Shown: piece after piece, positions 1 through 12,317 of the stretch
Position numbering within the stretch: position 1 is the first letter of the stretch
How the letters are laid out: the number at the start of each line of letters is the position of its first letter
Source of the DNA: Desmodesmus armatus
Lineage: Eukaryota; Chlorophyta; Chlorophyceae; Sphaeropleales; Scenedesmaceae
Reading direction: 5' to 3'
DNA: 64,000 bases
Assembly: GCA_007449985.2 (NCBI GenBank)
Contig: VIIQ02000186.1
Location: 110,679-174,678 of the forward strand
Notes under the pieces: generated by a model
The model's database searches: none
What the model was told of the DNA's origin: nothing
What the model saw: only the letters and a program-made list of their open reading frames with translations
Translations under genes and position numbers: made by a program

Positions 1-200
1 GGTAACATGAATGGTCAAGCCTCTGTCCAAACCGTTGGGTAATGTAATGTGCATGGGGCTTAGCAAGTTGACCGTGTGCAACACCTTGTACACCAATCAC
101 ACACTGGTATGACAGGATTTGCATGTGCATGTGCAGGTAGACAGCGAATCTGAGGATGCAAGGCATTCACGCGTGAAGACAAGGGTGCATTGCAGCCTAC
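1..200. other. Probable last intron of the left-edge LRR gene
   Basis: No family terminal exon (DEPVWRQ motif) is found here on the minus strand. The stretch is read as the start of the last intron of the LRR gene at 201-1646. Confidence 0.4.
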
Positions 201-1646
201 CGTGTGTTTGGCGCGCAGGAATTGTGGTTTGCCGCTGTTCAACACCCCAGAATAGTGAAGGGCTGTCAGCTGCTTTAGCTGTGCCAGCTGCGGCAGCAGC
301 TCCTCTGCTGACCCAGATGCATAGGCATGGAGGGTCAGCTCCCGCAGCCCTGTCAGCTGGCTCACAATCGCCAGCCCCTCGTGACTGTTGATCACAACCA
401 AGCGCAGCGTGTGCAGCGCGCTCAGCCGTTGCGGTTGGGCCAGCGGCTCTGCACTGTAGTCTGGGAACTGCATATCAAGAGGCTGCAGGCCAGGGCAGCA
501 GCTCAAAAGGCGGCTGCCTTCAGGAGCTGCTGCATACCTGCTCTGGGTGTTGATAGACCGCAGGTGCGGCAGCTGCTGGGCAGCATCGAACACATGGTGC
601 CATGCAGCTGCTGGCAGCTTGCAAAAGCTGAGGTCGAGGTACTGCAGCTTGCTGCCGGCTGTTAGCGCTGAAAAGGCCTCTGCAGGTGGGCCGCCCTCCT
701 GCACTCCTGACAAACTGCCTTTTACGCCCAGGTGTGTAAGCTGCTGCAGCTGTGGCAGCTGGAGCAGCACTTGGGCAGTATCAACTAGGCAGTGAGTCAA
801 CACCAGGTGCTGCAGCTGGGTCTGGCCAGCCAGGGCACCTGGCTCAAACTCAACACCGCTAGACACATCTAGGCGGGTGAGGTGCTGCAGTCCCGACAGC
901 ATGCTGCTGTCCAGCAGCATGTTCACTGGATTTGTGGAGTCCAGTGGAGCCAGCCGCAGGTCAGCCAGCCGGGTCAGGGCCTGCAGAGGCTGCAGGGCAG
1001 GCTGCTGCTGGTCAGGGCCTTCCAGGTTCAGCAGCAGCTCAAGAAATGTGAGCTGCTGCAGCCCAGACAGGACAGCTGTAGGGAACCTGGGCAGGACCAT
1101 TCTGAACCTCAGCTTGGGTGTGTAGCTGATGCTGAGGTGCTGCAGCCCAGGCAGCAGCGACAGGGCTGCTGCCAGGATGTGCCCTTCGTCAATCAGGGTG
1201 CAGTCGTGCAGCCGCAGCTGCTTGCGGGGCACTCCTTGCTGCAGCATGCCCTGTGCTGGTTCAGGGGCATGCCACGGGAAACACCCCGGCAGCAGCTGCA
1301 GGCTGATATCTGAGAGGTTGAGGCTGTCAAGCTGCAGGTTGGGAGGCAGCTGACGCAGGTACAACCGGCTGCTTTTGACGCTGTTCTTGACGGCCACATA
1401 AGTAACATCAAGGTCATGCAGATGCTGACCGTATTTGGCCAGGTACAGCATCAAAGCATCCAACTGTTCCTGCGTTGCAGTGCTCACTGTGATGCTGCTG
1501 AGCGCCAGCACAGCTGCCTGGTGCAGCCTGCTGTGGGCGCGTGCTGCGCTGAACAGGCTGTGCAGATCATCAGCACAGTACTGCAGCACTGCCACCAGGC
1601 AAGGGTCAGGCAGCTGCAGCAGTGTGGCCCCTGCTTTGGCTCCCAT
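201..1646 (-). CDS. F-box-like/LRR protein, long exon (3' partial)
   Basis: Long exon of an LRR protein read from ATG at 1646 leftward, 482 codons. The first ~50 residues resemble an F-box (LPDPCLVAVLQ, then SLFSAARAHSRLHQ), so a role as a ubiquitin-ligase substrate adaptor is possible but inferred. The rest is irregular leucine-rich repeats built from LQHL, LTHL and LADLRL units, a likely protein-binding solenoid. The start was chosen because a pyrimidine-rich 3' splice site ending TCGCAG lies one base upstream of ATG, as in the paralogues. The frame stays open above this ATG, but that stretch (hydrophobic, Cys/Trp-rich) is probably intron. A plausible donor (GTAGGC) follows position 201 in phase 0, matching the family's last intron. 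The short terminal exon should lie outside the window; it is not visible in bases 1-200. Confidence 0.75.
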
Positions 1647-3584
1647 ACTGCGACAAAAGAAAGACCAGACACACCACAGGATGAGTACCAGGAACTTGAG
1701 TACAGCTGCACAGCTTGTAGCGAACGACCTGTTGTGTGAACTGTTGACATTCCAAGAGCAGCAGTGGCACTGCTGCTGCAGCTGTGCTGCAGGTTGGTGG
1801 GACCGACCCACTGAAAATGACCAGGTGCAGTGAAGTGGATCATCAAGTGATCAAATTCACTTCTTGCATACCTCAGCTGCGATACCTTCTGCTACGAAAC
1901 CAGACGGCCTTCACTGCAGTGATAGATCTTCTTTGCGATTGCAAACACGGACTGTCGGTGTCACGTGATACACAAGCTAGGTATGATTTGGGTTCTCTCG
2001 TGAGCAGTATCGGTCCGGAACAACTCGAGTTAGTTCTGCGAACCCGAACGGTGCCTGGGGTCCCAGACCTGGTCTGGCACCTCGGGTCACTCGTCATAGT
2101 ATGAAGTTCATACGTTAAAGCCTCTGCTCCTGCCAACATCAGGACAGGAACCATAGGGCTGCTGAAGCACTTGAGCCTGCAGGCAACCTGCAGTAACGTA
2201 GGGCTTTGCACTTTCATCCCGGTTGGTGCTGGGAGTGAAATTGAGACTGCTGACAGTGCTGTGCTGCTTCAACAGAATTCGTTGCATGACACACCAAGCC
2301 TAAGGATGACACATCAATGCTGACAAATCTTAGCAATCGTAGCAGTGATGAGGGCTTACAGTCAGTCACTGAGTGCTGCTGGCAGGCAGTGCATACATCC
2401 ATAATTGTCACTAGTGATACAATCATTGAATGGTGATGCAAGTCTGGCACTCCTTGGCCGGCATGGCAGGTCAGATGCTGACAGCGTCAGTGTTACAGTT
2501 GAAGGTCGCTGCACAAAGGCATACTCCTACTGCACCTCTGCCCCCCCCCCCCCGCGGTCTCAGCACAATCACAACAACACAGCACAGCACTGTTGGCGAT
2601 GCAGCTGCATGCAGGCATACTTCAACTGCACAACAACACAACACCAACTGCTGCAACAAAACGCATTGCCTTGTAACCGTCCAAACCAACGATGTGCCAC
2701 TTGAGGTGAAAGCCAAGCACAGCACAGCACAGCACAGCACAGCACAGCACAGCACAGCACAGCACAGCACAGCACAGCACAGCACAGCACAGCACATCAT
2801 ATAGCACAGCATCAACGGTGCCCAACTGCTGCGGGCCACCGCCCTGCTGGAAGGAGGCTTGACAGCTGCTGCTGAGCTGTCGCTTTCTGTCCCTCAAGCA
2901 TTTGCCAGCTGCAGCAACACCACACACGAGTAACTGACTCAACCACATGCATCAGGGTGCACAAAACAGGCCTGCACGGAGACAGGATGTGCAGGGCAGC
3001 AAAAGCACCGCACTGACCTCTGTTCAGCAGCCAGCAAATGCAGTGTTCTTTGCAGCTCCTGCAGTGTCCATTGACGTATGCCCAGCTGTCTTTGTGCGCC
3101 AGCGGGCAATGCCCTTAGCGGCTGGCCCACACTGCTGCCGAACAGCCTCGCCACGCTGCTCGCTGATGATGGCAATATGCAGATGAGTGAGTGCATACGG
3201 CAACAGTAGCAGCTGCAGCAGCATGACAGGAGCAGCAGGCGGCAGCAAAAGTAAGTGCGAGCAATTGCAGCCCCCGCTGCCCCAAGAAATTGTCGCCAAA
3301 AAACACAACCAGTGTGAAATGCTTGGTGATGCAAGGCATGCATGCATGAGTGCACACTGCACCACAAGCACCTCAGGGTGCTGAGCTGTCCCTCAAACAT
3401 GTGAGAGCTGGAGCTTGTGTGTAAGTACTTGAATTGCCTAGATCAGAGGTTCAACGCCAGCGTTACAACAGCAAATACCAATCAGCAATCATTTCACCAG
3501 GGTGAAGCTGAGTTGCCGCCACTGACATCCTCGCACTGCATCTTGGTACAGTATCGCTCACCCACCTGCCCACCAACAGCATTG
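1647..3584. other. Intergenic region with no recognised gene
   Basis: This lies 5' of the minus-strand LRR gene ending at 1646 and 3' of the next one. Short open frames on both strands are Cys/Gln-rich with no family signature. It contains a C run near 2541 and the AGCAC microsatellite described separately. The 5' untranslated exon of the left-edge LRR gene probably lies here, but I cannot place it. Confidence 0.5.
2716..2795. repeat. (AGCAC)16 microsatellite
   Basis: Sixteen perfect tandem copies of the pentamer AGCAC. Being 5-bp, it stays open in several frames on both strands and so makes spurious Cys/Val-Leu-Cys or Ser-Thr-Ala-Gln proteins. Confidence 0.97.
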
Positions 3585-3718
3585 TCACTCTGCCAGCAGT
3601 GCAGCTGCCTTCTGGGCCACTGCAAAGTCACTGTGGGGGCTAAGGCAGCTCCCCTCCACGCAGCACCTCAATGCTTGCCGCCACACGGGCTCGTCATACG
3701 AGTACTGCAACATCACAC

Positions 3719-3752
<34 letters not shown>

Positions 3753-5770
3753 CCAACAGCTGTCTGTCAAACAGGCCGTCAGGGACAGCAGTAAACACCC
3801 TGGTGCACACGCATTGCTGACACTTGGTGCCACACACAGGTTCACCTATCGTGACCCTGATTAGACATCATAGGACAGCAGCAGCCGGGCACATCAAAGT
3901 GTAAGATCACTAACAAACTGCCAGTACACACCATGGTCTACCCAACACGAGTGTGACTTACTGCGTGGTCGCTCTAGATGCCTTCTTAGCAACATATTGA
4001 TCGGCAGCCACCGGCAACAACTTGAGCACTGACACACAGGGGGTAGGGAGTCCCTGTTGGGGACAAGTCAAGTCCATACAGCATGCATCATACTTGGCTG
4101 TCCCTGCGCCATACAGGGTTACAGGGTCTCCCACCCAAAGCCCTCACACAGAGACTCACCTTGCTTGTCAGAACCACCCTGCCGCTGGGCTTTGCATGGC
4201 CCAAGTGCCCCTCAAACTCGAGGTGCATCAGCTGCTTCAGCCCTGCCAGCTGCAACAGCAGCCCCTCGGCTGACCCTGGGGCGATAAGAGACAGCTCCCG
4301 CAGCCCTGTCAGCTGTGCAACACACTCCAGCCCTCCCCCGCCCGGCCCGCTGCTGGCCACATGCAGCGTGTGCAGCCTAGTCAGCCGCTGCAGTGGATCC
4401 ATCGGCTCAGCATTGTACTGCAAGTGCTGCATGCGCAGCACCTGCAGGCTGGGGCAGCAGCTGACAAGGCGGCTGCCTTCTGGAGCTGGATCACGCAGAG
4501 GGAGAGAGGTAGAGGCAGGGTTGCGCCTCAACATTCCCCAGCCCAGCCCATCAACCTCCCGAGCGCCCAGGCCCTCACCCTCGTCGGAGCTCAGCCCCTC
4601 ACCCTCCCCTGAACCCAGCCCCTCACCCTCCCCTGAGCCCAGCCCCTGACCGTCCACCGCGGCTTGCTGCATGAAGTTAAAGACTTCCCCTAAACCTAGC
4701 CGCGAGATGTCCAGATACTGCAGGTGTGGCAGCTGCCTGCCAGTGGGGAAAACGTGCTGCCACACACCTGCTGGCAGCTTGCACTTACTGATATCGAGGT
4801 GCTGCAGCTTGCTGCTTGCTGTCAGGGCTGAGAAGGCTGCTGCGGGAGGGTTGCTGTCGTTTTCACTGCAACGCAAGCTGCCTGCCAGGTCCAGGTGTGT
4901 CAGCTGCTGCAGGTCCTGCAGCTGGCACAGCAGCTGGGCGGTCCCTGCTACATCACCAGCTATGCCACACTTCAACACCAGGTGCTGTAGCTGGGTCTTG
5001 CCAGCTAAGGCGCCTGGCTGAAACACAGCAGCACTAGACACCTCTAGCCGAGTGAGCTGCACCATGCCTGACAACATGCTGCTGTGAACGATTGCTACCG
5101 GCCTGGGAGAAAGCCGCAGGTCGACCAGGTGCGTGAGGCTTTGTATTGGCTGCAGGGTAGGCCCCTCCTGACCCCAGCCTGCCTCAATATCACCCACAAG
5201 CTCAAGGTAGGTGAGCTGCTGCAGCCCCAACAACCCTTTTGTCACAAACCTGCGCTCGCGCCCCTTGTAAACACCGGTCCGTGTAACGTGGAAGCAAAGG
5301 TGCTGCAACTCCGGCAGCAGCGACAATGCTGCTGCTAGCCCCTCTGCCCCATCAAGCAGCGTGCAGTCATACAACCGCAGCTGCTTGAGGGGCACCCCAG
5401 GCCGCACCACACCCTGGATGCCGGGCCGTGGATGCAGCTGCAGGCTGCAATCAAGTAGGCTAAGGCTGTCAAGCTGCAGGTTAGGAGGCAGCTCAAGAAG
5501 GGTCCAACGGCTACCTCTTCCACCCTTGAGTTCCACACTGTCAACACAGTGGTTGTGCTGCAGGAAAAGCAGCAGCCTTTCCAAGTGCTCCTGACTGCTG
5601 ATGTACAGTGATATGCTGCTCAGCGCCAGCACAGCTGCCTGGTGCAACCTGGGGTGGGCACGTGCGGCGCTGCACAGGCTGCGTAGGTCACCAGCACAGC
5701 ACTGCAGCACAGCCACCAGGCAGGGGTCCGGCAGCTTCAACAGCTGCGTGCAAACCTGCTTTGCTGCCAT
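3585..5770 (-). CDS. F-box-like/LRR protein, complete two-exon gene
   Basis: Exons 5770..4160 and 3704..3585 (minus) give 576 aa. The start follows a CTGTGCAG acceptor by one G. Residues 1-50 form the F-box-like head (LPDPCLVAVLQCCAGDL), followed by LRRs. The donor after TSK is a canonical GTGAGT in phase 0; the acceptor ATGTTGCAG opens the last exon (YSYDEPVWRQALRCC, ending AALLAE). The intron is 455 bp. An oddity at 4565-4650 is an in-frame minisatellite encoding an acidic Gly-Glu-Ser run (SGEGEGL units) inserted between two LRRs and absent from the paralogues. A (CAG)9-10 run lies in the intron just upstream of the last exon. Function beyond protein binding is unknown. Ubiquitin adaptor is the family-based guess. 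Confidence 0.85.
4565..4650. repeat. In-frame minisatellite inside the LRR gene
   Basis: About three imperfect copies of a 24-bp unit (core CTCACCCTCCCCTGA on plus) encode repeated Gly-Ser-Gly-Glu-Gly-Glu blocks on the minus strand. The unit length is a multiple of three, so the frame is kept. Confidence 0.8.
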
Positions 5771-8162
5771 CCTGCACAGTAAGCAACACAAGCCGAGAGT
5801 GTGTCGTGTTGGTCAGACTGCACAGCAAGCACAGCACATCCACAATGCCCCTCAAGCATCATGCGGTCAATTTTGCATACCAAGCATGCAGCACAGCACT
5901 GCGCAGACGATTGCGCCAGGAATTGGTGGCTAGGGATGGCAGAATAACATGTGACGCATGGCTGCACGTAAGCACTGGCACTGTTATAAATAACCATAGC
6001 TTGCAGGACAAATTGGTTTGAGGCGCCAGCGCATGCTGCTGCTATTGCTGTGCAAAGCGAATTCGCTTGTGCATACTACCTTCCCCACCTGTTGTGAAGC
6101 GGGCACACAGTGGCTCGGTAGGCGTGGCCTGCAACTCTACTGCTGCTGGCCTCAAGCACCTGTGAATACATGTACAGCAGGGAGGTCAGGCAGAGACAGC
6201 AGCAAGGCTTGTTGGCAGTAGTCTTGGCCCCTACAACCCCACACCCCGATACAAGTGGTCTTGTCACTGCTGCTGCCTCATGAACATAACTGATTCCATC
6301 GGTTGGGCTGCGCTGCACATTCCAGCCTGCTATTACTCAGGCACAGCAAGTGCTGCTCACCACTACGGCACAGCTGTTGCCACTGCCGTGAGCTGCCTGC
6401 CCACAAACAACAAGTAGGGGGTGTTGAACAGACTGATGTGTGACCCGGATGCCTGCTGCGGGTAATTCAAGCTTGTGTAATCACCATATGAATTCTAGCC
6501 AGGGTCCTCCCACCTTTAGGGTCCTCCCACCTTTAGGGTCCTCCCACCACCTCAGGCAGCCAGGGTGAGCCGGTACACTCGCACAGAAACTGATAGGACC
6601 GTTGAAAGTTGGACAGCTGCCGTGGCTTTCCACACGTAGCTTAACTTGCGTGCTCAGCGTTTCGGAACTTGATCTGGAACGTTTGATGCCAGTCAGCTAA
6701 ACACATGCATAATGGTCTCTGAAACTGGTGAACTCTGATTACTCGATTCCACTGAAGCATTTGCCGACTGCTCTGACAGTTTAAACCTGTGACAGCCTGT
6801 CACTGACAGCTCGAGCTCCCATCACACTGCATTGCATATGCATGCATGCAGCCACACCAACTGTGCATTAACGTGCACTTGAGCACTGCACACCAGAACA
6901 TCACTAATCGCCAGCTGCAACCAACCAGTCAGCCAGCCAGCAAGGAAGCAGTGCGTCCTCTTGAATTTACCAGCAGCCTGGTTATCAACACCATCTGAGC
7001 CAGCAAGTGGCACTTCGCCATCAGAAACCTCAAGATGCCACCCTAGCACACAAGACTGGCCATGTACCACCGCACAATTTGACCATATGGCTGCACCACA
7101 AGTACCCCACTGAAGGGCGACACACAATCTGCCACTCAGTGACTGGCCAACTGCTCAAGAGATCATCTCTCTCGGAGAGAGAGAGAGTGGGCTTTTAGGG
7201 CTGCTGCTACCAACCATGGTCCATGATGGCACAGCTGCAGTTGCTCCTGCCGCTGCTACTGCGCTTTACAACACAGCCATGGCTGGCCAGAGGCTGACTC
7301 ACGGTGCCGCGCTCGACTCGCGGCTGCTCCTGCCGCTGATGTCCCATGGCAGCTGTCGCCACAGCTGATCGCCAGCAGCAATCCACACACCGTCCTGACC
7401 ATCAGCATGTGGCTGCTGTGCCAGCAGTACCAATCAAACCAGCTGCGCACGTACGGAGCAAGGGGGCCTCCGCGCACGTACGGAGCAAGGAGGCGTGCTG
7501 CTATGCACGCCGGATCTTTGTCAGGTCAGGGTGGCAGGATCGTGCCGTGAAGGGCGTGTGTGCAGGGAGGGGTGATGAGTATGGAAAATTCGTGTTGACA
7601 AGGTACACCAACGTGGGATGTTGCGAGTGAATAACCCCGCATGTGATGCCAGCACGACTGCTGTGATCATGTACATCAGTCATGACTGCCGCATGTGATG
7701 CAAGCAGGCCCTTTACCTTGACCCGAACGTGCACTTGGCTGCACAAACAAGGCTGTGAACTGCGACATGCATCAGCGGCAACATTCTGACAGGTCCCGCA
7801 GAATATTTGCAAAACGAGCAACGACATCACCCCCAGGTCTACCTCAGTGCATTGCACCTTAGTACCTGAGGTGTGCCGCACAAGCACATGCCCCCAATGG
7901 TTGTCGCGACCGTCCAATTGCACGATGCGGACGCCAACTGTTGACACAAGTCAATGAATGTTTGTGTTGCTGTCGACGCGCCAGCTGCTTGGGAGTGCGC
8001 ATCGCCCTGCCTTCGTCGAACGCCGACCGACGTTCGCCTGGCATTCACCGCCTATTACTACGCTGGTCAATTTTGAGAAATACGCTGACTATGAAATCAA
8101 CCGTAATGATGTGTGCAGCTACAGCAACAGACATTCCTTCTGCACACACACCTCGGTCAAGC
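5771..8162. other. Gene-poor spacer
   Basis: No open frame with a recognisable family. It holds the 5' flank of the minus-strand LRR gene, three tandem copies of a 17-bp unit at 6501-6548, a purine/pyrimidine inverted repeat near 7160-7190 (CTCTCTC / GAGAGAG), and a 19-bp direct repeat near 7445-7490 (starts GCGCACGTACGG). Confidence 0.5.
6501..6548. repeat. 17-bp tandem repeat, about 2.8 copies
   Basis: Unit AGGGTCCTCCCACCTTT is repeated head to tail twice in full and once in part. Confidence 0.9.
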
Positions 8163-10186
8163 ATGCCTATGTGCGTCAGCAATCCGTGCAGGCCATGGCC
8201 TGCAGTGTCGACTCACTTCTGGCTGATTGCACTGCTGTTGATCCTCTCCGCTGCAAAACCTTCAGTGGCAGCAGGTGAAAGCGCAACTTATGATTCGGCC
8301 ACAGGGTACATCCAGTCCCAACCAGGCCTACCTGTCTTTGAGCCAGGGCTCTGGGCTGCACCTTACCTCATCACCCTCCGCAACTTGACGTTTGACCGGA
8401 ATCGCACTGAGTCACGGGAGGGAGCAATGTACGGGCGCTACGTCCTTGACGTCAATCATACTTGGGACATGTGGATCAAGACCACGAAGTGTTCAACTGA
8501 CACATCAACCTTTGAGGTGAGCAGCTTTATGTGCAAAAATCTGTGATGTCATGTCAAGCACGATGCCGTCTGCTTTTAGGACTTTTGGCTAGGCAGGAAG
8601 TGTGTTGCAGTTGCCTGGCAGTCCCTCAGGCGGTAGTGACCAACATGCCCTACTGTTGCCTCTGTACAGACCTACAAGACGCTCAGCGAGTCGTGCTGGT
8701 ACAGGAACACATCAGGCACTACGTTTGACTACTGGTATGTCGCAGAGAGCCTTGCTTATGAGCAGGCCAACTGCTACTGCTATGCCCTGAACCGGTTTGA
8801 AGGTGAGCGCTGCAGGTAGCGGAAGGTTGAGGTTGTTGCAATGGGCAATGGCGACCGAATGCAGCGAGCAACATGATGCATCAACAATGCATCAACTTAC
8901 ACACTGCTTGGATCAGCTAGTAACTGATCCAACGGCACTCCACGATGCTCCCACCCTGACAGCTGCAGTTGGTTGATGTGATGTGGTTTTACCCACCGGT
9001 GGCTGTTGTAACCTGCAAACTTTGCACCAGGCTGGTGGCATCTTGCTACACATGAACCTGCAGACAAAGGTCGAAGATTGAACCCTTGGCCTCATTGAAC
9101 CCTTGACTCCTTCTGCACCCTGCAGGTGGCGACTGCAGTCCAGGCACCAGACGCAATGGAGGCCATGCAAAGAAGGCATACATGGATAGCGACATAACTT
9201 GCCCCCTACTTCACCAAGCCCTTGTCGTTGATGGGGCCGTGCCAGTCAGCCGTGAAACAGCTTTGAAGGGTCAGCCAGATCGTGGCCACTACATTGCCGC
9301 ACTGGCTCGCCCAAAAGACACTATGGTGCATGGTGGTAACTTCAGCCGCCGGTCAAAAATCGCTGAAGAGCAGCTAGATGACTTCCACTTTCTGCGCAAG
9401 GATGCAGACGGCACATGGAGCAACAAGTTCCCCTTTGCAGCCCCATTCAACACGGACATGGAGGGGAAACCTATCACCGACCCAGAAGCAGCGCTGCTGG
9501 GAGGCCACTACTTTGTGTGCGGGTACTTCCAAGTACAGCCTAAAAAGGTGAGCTTTGTGACCTGGACTTGTGGACTTGTCAGGATTTGTGTGTGGCTGTC
9601 CAAAGCAGCAGTTGTCGATGCAGAGCGGAACGGCTTGGTAGTTGACTTGAGACTCTCCCACATAGGAGAGGGTCCCGCAGTCGGTTAGTCGAACCCTCGG
9701 GGTGCCTCATGATGTTGAAAACTTAGTTTGGGGGTTGCGGAATCCGCCAATCACTTGCTGCTTTTCTGCCTGAGGTCAGACCCGTGCAGCCCCTGCCAAC
9801 TTTTTTTTTGAATCGTCGATTTCAGCTGTAAGTCACTTACATGGTGTTGATGCTGCCTTTCCTGTTTGCAGATGCCCCTTGGTGTCATCGCTCCCCAGAC
9901 GGGCCCAATGGTTGGCTGGTTGCCTGAAAAGGCCAAAAAAGCGCCTGGTGTGACCGTGGAGCCTTTTGTCAGGCTGCCTTTCAACGCCACCGTGTTTGCA
10001 AACTGGGTTTTCCAAGAAGACCTGGATTGGGAGCGCAAGCGTGGTACCCCCGAGTATGAGGAGTGGAAGCAGAAGCAGCTGGTCAAATTGGGTTTGATGC
10101 CAGCCGCTGCTGGCAGTGGTGACAGCAGCAGCACTGGCAACAGCAAGGGCAGGCGGGACCAGTCAAGTAGGAAGTTGCTGATGTGA
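8163..10186 (+). CDS. Secreted Cys-containing protein, possible papain-like fold
   Basis: Exons 8163..8516, 8670..8802, 9126..9547 and 9872..10186 join in consistent phase (0, 1, 0) to 407 aa, with GTGAGC donors and CAG acceptors throughout. The ATG at 8163 was chosen because it puts a good signal peptide (hydrophobic LIALLLILSA, cut after VAA) at the N terminus; upstream in-frame ATGs exist. Residues 127-263 hold NCYCYALN (Cys153, Cys155), a Pro-Gly rich loop, DFHFLRKD (His250) and DGTWSNK, then NTD...ITDP and FVCGYF. From memory this order resembles a secreted family of bacteria, algae and invertebrates with a WSHKPG-type motif; I cannot check it. A Cys/His catalytic pair is inference. Exon 4 encodes a charged, Ser/Gly-rich tail. 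NFS and NAT are possible N-glycosylation sites. Confidence 0.75.
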
Positions 10187-10995
10187 TGATGCTTGTGCGC
10201 CAAGGTGCTTGTTCAACAAGCATGAGTCATGGTGTCCCTCAGTGCCATGATAGTTCCCTGAGTGGTCCTGACACGTATTTTCACTCATGTAGTGCCCAGT
10301 GACTCCTGCTGATTTACGAAGCTTGATGGCTGTCAGCCCCATGCTGAGACAACGTTGGGTTAAGCCACGGAGGGTGGTGCCTGCGTCACCACTAGTACTG
10401 TACTAGTACAGTACTGTACTAGTACAGTACTGTACTAGTACAGTAGTACTAGTACTAGTACTACTGTACTACTGTACTAGTACAGTACTGTCACGGTGTC
10501 ATGACGCTGAAACGTTCGACGGCTGTCCCTGCAACACGAACGTCACAACCAGAAAACTTGCAATATGTAAGCTTGCCTAGCTGCAAAAGTGCTGGGCTTC
10601 TTGCATCATCCACCTGTCTGCCTTTTTGCATCACCCTGAACTTCCAGCAAGAGTTCGCGACCAACCTGCACAAACTCCGCCGAGGCTTCATCCTGGCGTT
10701 ACAAGTACTTATAATTGCGCATTACAAGTTGTTGTAACCCAACTATTGCAATTCAAAAATCTACCGGACAGTCTGCTTTGAAGTGGGGTCGCAAGACATC
10801 ACCCCTGCCGAAGCCTAGGTGTGTTGTGGTGACGACAGACCGGTATAATCCCTCTCAACTGCTTGGGTGCCTCGTGCAGAGCTGGCAGGGGCAACAGCCA
10901 TGTCCGTGCTGTTTATACATGTCGGGTGTGTTGTGCTTGTTGCTGCAGGGCCACGGCCACGTCTCATAACCACAGCTATCATTCAGAAGGACTAC
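10187..10995. other. Spacer between two plus-strand secreted-protein genes
   Basis: No gene is recognised. It contains the GTAC palindromic array at 10391-10490 and presumably the promoter of the downstream sushi-protein gene. Confidence 0.5.
10391..10490. repeat. Self-complementary AGTACT/GTAC array
   Basis: About 100 bp built almost wholly from ACTAGTACAGTACTGT and shorter AGTACT steps. Most of the tract equals its own reverse complement locally, so it can extrude hairpins or cruciforms. It lies just downstream of the secreted-protein gene ending at 10186. Confidence 0.95.
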
Positions 10996-12317
10996 ATGCA
11001 GCCGCGTCACGGGCGCACTGCTTTCCTGCTGCTCATCATGAGCTTCCTTGCATGCAGCTGCGCAGCAGGCACAGCAGCAGACCAACATGTGTCAACCATG
11101 CGACTATTTGCAGAACAGGAATTTTCTTGGAGCAGTGTGTCAGCCAACAAGCACCGCAACATCCTGCAGAGCACCTGCAAACCTGGCACAGTGTGTGTGC
11201 CAACAGCCACCAACGCTGACCGCTGCTTTGTCTACACCTGTTCCAGCACCAAAAAGTGCACAGTCAAGACCAGCAATCCTGTCAGCTGCCCAGCTGATGG
11301 CATGTGTAAGACTGGCACATGCAGCCCAGGCTCTGGTTGCGTGCTGCTGGCCACGGGCACAAGCTGCACCAAGCGCCCCTTGCGTGCGTCACACATGCAG
11401 CAGCACAGGGACGTGTGCTGCTGTGAGAAACAGCTTCCTTCCTGCTGGAACATCCTGTCTGGATGGCCATGGCACATGCAACACCAAAGGGGTATGCGCC
11501 CTTCTTGGTGAGTCGCCGCCAGCAGCCTTGCAGCATGCCCAGTTGGTGTGTAGCGGCAGCAGTGACAGCAAGTGTCCATGCTGCCCTAGACAACTGGCGC
11601 ACAAAGGCTTCTGCAACTTGTAGTGAGATGGACAGCGCACAGCCCCACAGCAGAGGCATGCAGGCCATGAGTGCTTCTGCTAGGATGCGTTGTGCCACAT
11701 GATGTGCTACTGAGGCCTCGTATTGGGTGCATTGGGCATTGTGCCAGACGCTGTGTGTCATGCTTCAGGTGCCTGGTTAGTCACATCAGCCCCTAGTAAA
11801 TCTTCCAGACGTTAAGCAAGGGCTTTGCTGACAATGTTCTGTGAATGTCACTACATGCTGTGTCATGTTCGTTGCCATCATGCGTTTCAGGCGCCAACTG
11901 CACCTCAAGCCCAACCGCTGGTAGCATCACCAACGCAGCAACTGTCACATGCCCAGCTGGGTCAGGTCCTGCATCCTATTGGCACAGCACCAGTTGCACT
12001 CTCACCTGCCAAACTGGCTACAGCGCCTCAGGCGATGTTGTGTGCAACGATGGCGCTTGGTCAGCACCAACATGCACAGGTGCGCAATGAGGATGAGTGC
12101 TACATGCGCAAGCAATGTACATCCTAGATGGTTGGTGTGTAGTGTTGATGGCCAGATGGGTCTCTCTCATCCCACATCCGGCAGGGGATGTTGTGCTGTG
12201 TTGACACTTTTGTGCAAGCGTCATGGGCTGTATGATCTTGTGCTTCATGCACCGCACCTTGTACACGGCAATATTGCACTCACTGCATGTGGCTGTTGTG
12301 ATTGTCTGCATCGGCAG

